From the NCBI RefSeq assembly GCF_030409805.1, contig NZ_JAUFQP010000010.1, positions 563,001 to 627,000 on the forward strand: DNA of 64,000 nt, read 5' to 3'. Of this stretch, positions 58,235 to 64,000 are shown in pieces. The translations under genes and the position numbers were made by a program. The stretch comes from Algibacter miyuki. GTDB lineage: Bacteria > Bacteroidota > Bacteroidia > Flavobacteriales > Flavobacteriaceae. The notes under the pieces are model-generated. The model was not told the origin of the DNA, made no database searches, and was given only the letters and a program-made list of their open reading frames with translations. Every line of letters starts with the position of its first letter. The first letter of the stretch is position 1.

Positions 58235-58681
58235 TTATTTGATATTGAATATTAAATCTACTTCGGTCGGAGGCAAACATCTACTATCGTCGCAAACCAT
58301 AAACTCTACTGTTCCAACTACCTTAAATGGTATATTTTCTTTAATTAAAATACGTTGCTTAAATGAAGTTTTCGTTTCAAAGAACTTAATTTTCATATTA
58401 AAAACAGGGTCATTAATGACGTGCCCAACGTCCTCCTTGGTATTCCCTTTTTTTAAATAATAGTCGCTACTTTCAAATAAAAATGTAGTTGAAACCGGCC
58501 CGCCTTCTGGTACATTCTGCGAATACAAATGCCAGTTTTCCTCAATCGTTGCTGTTGCTAACAATTCGTATTCTTTATCCGTTATTTTCTTTACTGATGT
58601 AGACCAGTTTACTGGTTCTAAAACCTGCCCGTTACTCATTGTAAAAACGAATAACGTTAGTAGTAATATAAGATTTTTCAT
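58235..58681 (-). CDS. Stand-alone DsbD N-terminal domain protein
   Basis: Secreted protein of 148 residues consisting only of a signal peptide (VFTMSNGQ) and the DsbD alpha/N-domain. It reads [39 protein letters not shown], then the Cys pair in [18 protein letters not shown] just before the stop. It ends where the membrane domain would begin, and the stop is clean, so it looks like a real short gene rather than a broken dsbD. It lies 14 bases before dsbD copy 2. It may act as a soluble relay between a DsbD membrane domain and client proteins. Confidence 0.85.
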   Translation of the reverse strand: MKNLILLLTLFVFTMSNGQVLEPVNWSTSVKKITDKEYELLATATIEENWHLYSQNVPEGGPVSTTFLFESSDYYLKKGNTKEDVGHVINDPVFNMKIKFFETKTSFKQRILIKENIPFKVVGTVEFMVCDDSRCLPPTEVDLIFNIK

Positions 58682-58694
58682 GTTTTTATTTTTT

Positions 58695-58728
58695 AAAGGG
58701 TTGTTATTTACTAAACAACCCTTTTTTT
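58695..58728. terminator. Strong hairpin in the leader of the DsbD N-domain gene
   Basis: Eleven-base arms AAAGGGTTGTT (58695-58705) and AACAACCCTTT (58714-58724) are followed by Ts on plus. On minus the hairpin lies about 13 bases before the start codon with little T-tract, so it may act in the 5' leader rather than as a plain terminator. Confidence 0.6.
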
Positions 58729-58927
58729 GAACTCTCTAAATTGTTTTAATATATTTAATGACTAACTCAAATAATTTAAAACTAAACAATAACAGAAAGC
58801 TACTTTTTTTATTCAAGAAACTAAATAGGAATTACAATTTTACTATTTGCCAAATACCTCTTTTTATATTTTAGTCCAAAACATCATAAAAATTAACAAC
58901 ACCTCTAATTCTTACAAGTTTTCTCTT

Positions 58928-59824
58928 TTAATCTTTTATGTATTTATTAAGTTGACTTACGGGTATAACTATTTTTGTAACAAGCTGTAAATCTCCTTTT
59001 TTACCACCTCCTGTATAGTATGGATGGGTAGCACTCACTACACCAACGACTTCACCCGAATCATTAACAACAGGCCCGCCACTAGAACCTATACCGAACT
59101 CTGCTGTTATTGAAATTTTAGGTTCTGCATTCTTGGAACTTATATATTTTCTAGAAATGATACCTTTAGTCATAAAAAAGGTGTTTTTAAAAGGATGGCC
59201 CATTACATATACATCTTCGCCAATAAGTTCCGTTTCGGCCAACGGTAGTGCTTTTAATTTCTCGCCATTTGTTTCAATTTTAATAATCGCTAAATCATTA
59301 GATTTACTTGCAGACAAAATTTCTGTAACAACATAAACGGTTCCATCTTGAGTTACTGCAAAAATACCTCCATTATCATCCCCCGACTCAGGATTAATAA
59401 CATGATAATTGGTTACAATTATACCATCTTCATGAATTACAAAACCTGATGCCGAGCTTAAATGTACATTTGGACACTTATCACATAAATAAGACGTTCC
59501 TATAAATACTGTTCTGTCCTGTAGATAGTAATACATTTGATTACCCGTTTTTTTATCTAGCTTAGTATGTGTTATCTCAACCCCCGAATTGGCTTCAAAG
59601 TTTTTAACTTTGTCTTTTTGAAGTTTTTTATAAGTTGTGTGCTTATTAGCTAACACTATTTTTTCTACTTCTTTATTTGCGGCATCTATAAACGCTGAAC
59701 CGTTTTCAACTTCATCTCCCGATATAACAACTCGTGTGCCTTTTTCTTTAGTAGTTGTTTTACTAGGATTACAACAGCAAAGTGATAATGATAATGATAA
59801 AAATATGATATAATTAATTTTCAT
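58928..59824 (-). CDS. Trypsin-like serine protease lipoprotein
   Basis: Envelope serine protease of 298 residues of the S1/HtrA-like fold without a visible PDZ domain. The N-terminus ends in SLCCCNPSK, where one of three adjacent Cys is the lipid anchor. The catalytic triad is complete: His in GIIVTNYHVIN (about 139), Asp in SNDLAIIKIE (about 178) and Ser in FGIGSSGGPVVNDSG (about 250). A CDKCP pair (about 116-119) could form a disulfide or bind metal, which is noteworthy beside thiol-redox genes. It may process or check the quality of envelope proteins. It is on the same strand as the TlpA cluster but separated by 266 bases. Confidence 0.9.
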   Translation of the reverse strand: MKINYIIFLSLSLSLCCCNPSKTTTKEKGTRVVISGDEVENGSAFIDAANKEVEKIVLANKHTTYKKLQKDKVKNFEANSGVEITHTKLDKKTGNQMYYYLQDRTVFIGTSYLCDKCPNVHLSSASGFVIHEDGIIVTNYHVINPESGDDNGGIFAVTQDGTVYVVTEILSASKSNDLAIIKIETNGEKLKALPLAETELIGEDVYVMGHPFKNTFFMTKGIISRKYISSKNAEPKISITAEFGIGSSGGPVVNDSGEVVGVVSATHPYYTGGGKKGDLQLVTKIVIPVSQLNKYIKD

Positions 59825-60090
59825 TTTTTTTGTATTAATAAGATTTTTCTAATGTTTTTTTATGGTTAGCATTATTAATATAGAAAAAAATATTTCATGT
59901 GTTTTTTCAAATTATGAGATCTTTTTTATTTCAAATTAACATAGAAGAGTCCCTTCTTAAACAAATTAAAAAGAGGCTATTTTATAATTCTCTTTTCTTA
60001 ACTTTGATTAAGACTAATTCAAAAATTTTATACTAACAAAATAGTTAAGAGGGATTTAACTACAAAAACATGTTTTAATTGATGTGAATA
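59825..60090. other. AT-rich intergenic stretch
   Basis: 266 bases, very AT-rich, between the TlpA cluster and the protease gene. I see no gene, no clear hairpin and no exact TAnnTTTG element, only several CAAATTA runs. Confidence 0.5.
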
Positions 60091-61464
60091 TTAAATTTTA
60101 AGTCCTTCAAACAATGAGATTAATTCTGGGTTCGATGGTCTTGGAGCATTCGCATTTACAATATTTCCTGAAGGATCTAATAAAATAAATTTAGGAATAC
60201 CGTTAATAACATAATCTTTAATAAACTGAGATTGAAATTCATTGTCTGCAAACAATTGAATACCTCCAAGCTCCTTTTCTTTAATCATCGTTTTCCATTT
60301 TTCATAGCTTTTTTCTCTATCTACAGAAATACTTATAAATTCTATGTTTTTACCATGATATTGTTTTTCAACTTTTTTAAGTGAAGGTATCTCCCCTATG
60401 CAAGGACCACACCAAGTTGCCCAAACATCGATGTAAACGTATTTTCCTTTTAAATCATCTAAAGACGTTGTTCCTCCAGCATAATTTATATAGTTTTCAA
60501 ATTTAGGAGACGGTTTTCCTGTTTGAACTTTCTTTAATTTTTCATAAGATTCAGTTAAGCTCGCTTTTTCTTCTTCGTTCGTAGAACCAGACATAAAAAG
60601 ATTGTAATACTCGTCAAGATGCTCTGTTCTAGTAATACTAGCTATCGTTGTACTTAACAAATCATTTTTAATACTTTGGTTTTCAATAGAGGAAAAAGCT
60701 TTTAAATTGGCTATATCGTTAGAAATATTTTCAGATTCTTTAATTTCAGCGGCCTTATTCCTGTAATGCATACCTACTAGAGATTTATAGGCTCTAGAAT
60801 TTTTATAATCTTCTTCGTTATTATAATCAATATCGTCCAAATCACTTAAGAAATCTGAAGACACTTTAAAATCTTTTTTCTTTGTATAACGTGCGTGAGA
60901 ATATTCAAAGTTAGCTATTTTATTAAGGTAGGTGTATTTTATATCTTTTTGCTGTGCTACTCTAAAACTTTCAGGAATACCCTTTGTGTCTCTTAATAGT
61001 TCGTTAAGAGAAGTAATTATAGTATTCATTTTATCTTTAAATACATCTTGCTCCAAAGTATAGACGTTCTCAGTACCCTCTAACTCTTTTGCTTTTTTAG
61101 CTCTAGCTCTTAAGAAGTTATTTTCTCCTGCACCATTTCCGCTTACGGCAACAGTACTGTCTAATGCTTTTGAATCTGCATTCATAGTTAAATTATACCC
61201 ATTTTCTAAATGAATATTGGTTCGCATTTTATTATAAATTAATTGATACATTCCTTCTTTACCTCGAATGGTATCTTTAAAAGATCCATCGCTAGCAACT
61301 AGTATTGTATCTTTAAATGTGCGATCATTAAAACTTAATACAATTATTTTGTCATCATTATTGTTTAGTAACTTACCTGAAAACAGAGCGTAATCTACAG
61401 GTGCTTTTGCCTTACAAGAAAGCGCGAATATTGCGATTCCTGTTATAAATAGTAATTTTTTCAT
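60091..61464 (-). CDS. TlpA-like thioredoxin-fold lipoprotein (copy 2)
   Basis: Membrane-anchored periplasmic thiol oxidoreductase of 457 residues, lipobox ALSC. It has a DUF4369-type N-domain (ALFSGKLLNNNDDKIIVLSF, about 26-45), a long charged helical middle (about 120-325) and a C-terminal thioredoxin domain with DVWATWCGPCIGEIPSL (CGPC, about 353-356) and cis-Pro in NGIPKFILLD. It is the last of three consecutive similar genes (29 bases after copy 3). The long middle region distinguishes these three from copy 1 at 48735 and may bind a partner or substrate. Confidence 0.92.
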   Translation of the reverse strand: MKKLLFITGIAIFALSCKAKAPVDYALFSGKLLNNNDDKIIVLSFNDRTFKDTILVASDGSFKDTIRGKEGMYQLIYNKMRTNIHLENGYNLTMNADSKALDSTVAVSGNGAGENNFLRARAKKAKELEGTENVYTLEQDVFKDKMNTIITSLNELLRDTKGIPESFRVAQQKDIKYTYLNKIANFEYSHARYTKKKDFKVSSDFLSDLDDIDYNNEEDYKNSRAYKSLVGMHYRNKAAEIKESENISNDIANLKAFSSIENQSIKNDLLSTTIASITRTEHLDEYYNLFMSGSTNEEEKASLTESYEKLKKVQTGKPSPKFENYINYAGGTTSLDDLKGKYVYIDVWATWCGPCIGEIPSLKKVEKQYHGKNIEFISISVDREKSYEKWKTMIKEKELGGIQLFADNEFQSQFIKDYVINGIPKFILLDPSGNIVNANAPRPSNPELISLFEGLKI

Positions 61465-61493
61465 ACGATTAGTTGTTGTTTTTAATGGTATAA

Positions 61494-62885
61494 TTAAATA
61501 CCTAATTCATTAAATAAGGTTATTAATTCTTCTTTTGAAGGTCGTGGTGCATTCCATGATACAATGTTTCCTTTTGGATCTAACAAAATGAAACGTGGGA
61601 TACTGTTAATTTTATAAGCTTTAATAAAATCGGTACTCCAATCTTTATCTGCTAGTAATTGAACACCTCCTAATGCTTTATCTGCAATCATTTTACTCCA
61701 AGCTTCTCGTTTATCTTGTGTGTCTATAGAAATACTTACAAACTCAATATTTTTACCGTGATATTGCTTTTCAATTTTTTTAAGCGCAGGAACCTCAGCT
61801 AAACAAGGTCCACACCAAGTTGCCCAAACATCGATATATACATGCTTGCCTTTAAAATCACTTAATGAACTTGTTCCTCCTGCGTTGTTTACATAATCTG
61901 TAAAAACAGGAGAAGGTGCTCCTTTAGATAATTTCTTTAAGTCATCATACTTTTTAGTGAAAACTTTATTATTCTCTGTTGAAGTAGAAACAGCCATGAA
62001 AGTTCTATAATACGCATCCATATCATCGGTATAAGCTATATCGTATTTTGATGCCGCCTCTAATAAATCATTTTTTATATAATCATTTGGAATTTCTCCA
62101 AACACTTTAAGCTTAGCTAAATATTTATCAATTCCCTCTTTATCTGCCAAATCAACTGCTTTCAGCACAAAATATTCTTTAACTAATTCATCATACCAAC
62201 CTCTATGCTTATAAGCTTCTTCGTTAGTAAAATCTACTCCTTCTAGTGGTTTAAGAAATTCCTTTGAAACTCTAAAATCAGGCTGTTTTAGGTTTCTCCC
62301 GTGTCTTCCTTGATACCGCACTAAAGATAATAGATAGTAATTATTCAATTGCTCACGCTCAAATTGAGCAAACTCGCTAGGCAAATCCGGAAAGCTATCT
62401 AAATATTTTATAAGATTTTCTTTAATCATGCTGGCTTTAGCACTAAAATCAGATTCGTTTAGACTATTAAACTCCTCAAAATCACCTCTTAGGCGGTCTC
62501 TTCGACTATCTTCTGTCAACAAATATTTAGAAGCATTAGAATCTGGCCCAGTCAATACCGAGGTGCTTCTCATATCTTTACCGTCTGTGGTAAGGTTATA
62601 CTCCCCGCCATTGGCTAAGTAAATATCAATTCTGTTCATGCCTTTACCACTAAACCTGTAGGTGCCTGTTCCTGAAAATATGGTGTCGCAAATAAAAGCC
62701 CCATCCTCTGCTGTTTTAACAGTAAATCTACCTTTAGCATCTTTATGAGATAATCTAAATTCTTTAGATGGAGCGTCTAAAATGGTTCCAGATAACAAAA
62801 TATAATCTTTAGGAGCTTCCTCTTTGCAGGATATTATTGTTAATACAAAGCTTAATACACAAATTATGTTTTTCATGTTTTTCAT
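61494..62885 (-). CDS. TlpA-like thioredoxin-fold lipoprotein (copy 3)
   Basis: Same architecture as copy 2, 463 residues. Lipobox TIISC, DUF4369-like N-domain (ILLSGTILDAPSKEFRLSH), helical middle with FNSLNESDFSAKASMIKENL (about 145-164), and thioredoxin active site DVWATWCGPCLAEVPAL with cis-Pro in NSIPRFILLD. A start at the second Met (62876) is equally possible. It begins 10 bases after the stop of copy 4, so they are co-transcribed. Closest to copy 4, with long shared stretches, indicating recent tandem duplication. Confidence 0.92.
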   Translation of the reverse strand: MKNMKNIICVLSFVLTIISCKEEAPKDYILLSGTILDAPSKEFRLSHKDAKGRFTVKTAEDGAFICDTIFSGTGTYRFSGKGMNRIDIYLANGGEYNLTTDGKDMRSTSVLTGPDSNASKYLLTEDSRRDRLRGDFEEFNSLNESDFSAKASMIKENLIKYLDSFPDLPSEFAQFEREQLNNYYLLSLVRYQGRHGRNLKQPDFRVSKEFLKPLEGVDFTNEEAYKHRGWYDELVKEYFVLKAVDLADKEGIDKYLAKLKVFGEIPNDYIKNDLLEAASKYDIAYTDDMDAYYRTFMAVSTSTENNKVFTKKYDDLKKLSKGAPSPVFTDYVNNAGGTSSLSDFKGKHVYIDVWATWCGPCLAEVPALKKIEKQYHGKNIEFVSISIDTQDKREAWSKMIADKALGGVQLLADKDWSTDFIKAYKINSIPRFILLDPKGNIVSWNAPRPSKEELITLFNELGI

Positions 62886-62895
62886 TTTTTTTGTT

Positions 62896-64000
62896 CTAAA
62901 TACCTACTTCATTAAACAAGGTTATTAATTCAGTTTTAGAAGGTCGTGGCGCATTTGAACTAACAATTTTGCCATCAGGGTCTATTAAGATAAAACGTGG
63001 TATACCACTAATTTGGTAAGCTGTAACAAAATCGCTTTTCCAATCTTTGTCCGCTATTAATTGCACACCTCCTAAGCTTTTATCTGTCACCATTTTTCTC
63101 CAAGCATCACGTTTATTTTCTGTATCTATAGAAAGACTTACAAATTCTATGTTTTTCCCATGGTATTGTTTCTCAACTTTTTGAAGTGCAGGAACCTCAG
63201 CTAAACAAGGCCCGCACCAGGTTGCCCAAACATCGATATAGACGTATTTCCCTGCAAAATCACTTAAAGAAGATGTTCCGCCAGCATGATTAACGTAATC
63301 TGTAAATGTTGGAGACATTGCCCCTTTACTCAATTTTTTTAAAGCTTCATACTTTTCAGTAATATTTTTATTGTTTGTTGTTGAAGTAGAAACAGAAATA
63401 TAAGTGTTATAATATTCCTCAAGGTTGTTTGTATACGTTATACCTCCTTTAGCGGCACTCATTAGTAAATCATTCTTTATAAAATCGTTAGGAATTGCTC
63501 CAAACACTTTTAGTTTAGCCAAGTGTGCATCTATCTCTTCATTTTTCGCTAATTGATTAGCTTTTCTATTAAAGTGCTCATTTACTAATTTAGTATAAGA
63601 AGCTCTACCTCTATAAGCTTCTTCGTTTAGATAATCTACCTTTTTTAATTCTTCCAAAAAACTCTCAGACACCTTGAAATCTGGATTTTCAGTATATCTT
63701 TTATGTGAGTTCTCATACTTAATTAACGTTAAAAGATGATAGTTATATAACTCTTCACGTTCAGCTTCAACAAATTCTTTAGGAATATTTGCAAAACTAT
63801 CTAAATAAGCAAGAAGACTTTCTTTAATCATTTTTTCTTTAGCTCTAAAGTCAGATTCGTTTAATGAATTAAATTCAGCATAATCTCCTCTTACTTTAAT
63901 GATGTTATTTATTTTTGTCATTAAATAATTAGAAGCATCAGGGTCTGTTCCCGCTAATTTGACTGTGTTTTTGAAGTTTTTTCCATCTGCGGTTAAATTA
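62896..64000 (-). CDS. TlpA-like thioredoxin-fold lipoprotein (copy 4), N-terminus beyond window
   Basis: Partial gene: the frame stays open from its stop at 62896 to the right edge. The translated edge (NLTADGKNFKNTVKLAG) aligns with the N-domain of copy 3 (NLTTDGKDMRSTSVLTG), so the true start lies right of base 64000 and the Met at 63921 is internal. The visible part has the helical middle (FNSLNESDFRAKEKMIKESL) and the thioredoxin domain with DVWATWCGPCLAEVPAL and cis-Pro in SGIPRFILID. First in view of three tandem paralogs. Confidence 0.92.
   Translation of the reverse strand, partial: NLTADGKNFKNTVKLAGTDPDASNYLMTKINNIIKVRGDYAEFNSLNESDFRAKEKMIKESLLAYLDSFANIPKEFVEAEREELYNYHLLTLIKYENSHKRYTENPDFKVSESFLEELKKVDYLNEEAYRGRASYTKLVNEHFNRKANQLAKNEEIDAHLAKLKVFGAIPNDFIKNDLLMSAAKGGITYTNNLEEYYNTYISVSTSTTNNKNITEKYEALKKLSKGAMSPTFTDYVNHAGGTSSLSDFAGKYVYIDVWATWCGPCLAEVPALQKVEKQYHGKNIEFVSLSIDTENKRDAWRKMVTDKSLGGVQLIADKDWKSDFVTAYQISGIPRFILIDPDGKIVSSNAPRPSKTELITLFNEVGI

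Noticed and set aside
58221..58280. N-terminal extension of DsbD copy 2
   Set aside because: It overlaps the stand-alone N-domain gene, and the signal peptide begins at 58220.
63919..63921. Met as the start of TlpA copy 4
   Set aside because: The frame continues to the window edge with sequence homologous to copy 3, so this Met is internal.
1..64000. CRISPR arrays, tRNA/rRNA genes, phage or integrative element genes
   Set aside because: I looked in the intergenic stretches on both strands and found no regularly spaced repeats, cloverleaf-like sequences or recombinase genes.

Overview
The window looks like a chromosomal segment of a marine or other environmental Flavobacteriaceae (Bacteroidota). 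The DNA is AT-rich. Two SusC-type receptors, one SusD lipoprotein, two hybrid two-component regulators and many lipoproteins are encoded. Several promoters fit the Bacteroidota pattern TTG-N18-23-TAnnTTTG. I saw no tRNA, rRNA, CRISPR array, IS element or integrase.

Layout. (1) 1-9872, minus strand: a first polysaccharide utilisation locus (PUL), with a hybrid regulator, a fasciclin-repeat lipoprotein and a SusC receptor cut by the left edge. (2) 10176-17842: a sugar-acid and sugar catabolism block. It holds manA and a LacI regulator on minus, kduI-kduD-DUF4861 on plus, then a sodium:solute symporter and a myo-inositol oxygenase on minus. (3) 17948-40653, minus: a large second PUL reading SusC, SusD, GH115-like, GH92, GH29, GH29, an esterase fused to a PI-PLC domain, GH115, a metallophosphoesterase and a second hybrid regulator. 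(4) 40900-47153, plus: a divergent arm with a tandem DUF1080 protein, a Tat-exported Gfo/Idh/MocA oxidoreductase, a GH78-like protein and a sialate O-acetylesterase. (5) 47156-64000, minus: a thiol-redox region with two full DsbD proteins, one stand-alone DsbD N-domain, four TlpA-like lipoproteins, two near-duplicate class V PLP enzymes, a cytochrome c dehydrogenase-like lipoprotein and a trypsin-like lipoprotein.

The most interesting reading joins blocks 2 to 4. Alpha-glucuronidase, alpha-mannosidase, fucosidases, a PI-PLC-type domain, a phosphoesterase, an inositol oxygenase and hexuronate enzymes sit together. That is what would be needed to take apart an inositol-phosphate-anchored, glucuronic-acid-containing glycan (glycosylinositol phosphoceramide or GPI-like) and burn both the sugars and the inositol as D-glucuronate. 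This is inference. A glucuronate-rich polysaccharide such as a glucuronomannan or arabinogalactan is the main alternative. No polysaccharide lyase, GH88/GH105 or sulfatase lies in the window.

Block 5 seems functionally separate. The pairing of DsbD with a cysteine-desulfurase-like enzyme occurs twice, and the TlpA and DsbD parts have multiplied, which suggests a dedicated envelope thiol-redox system of unknown purpose.
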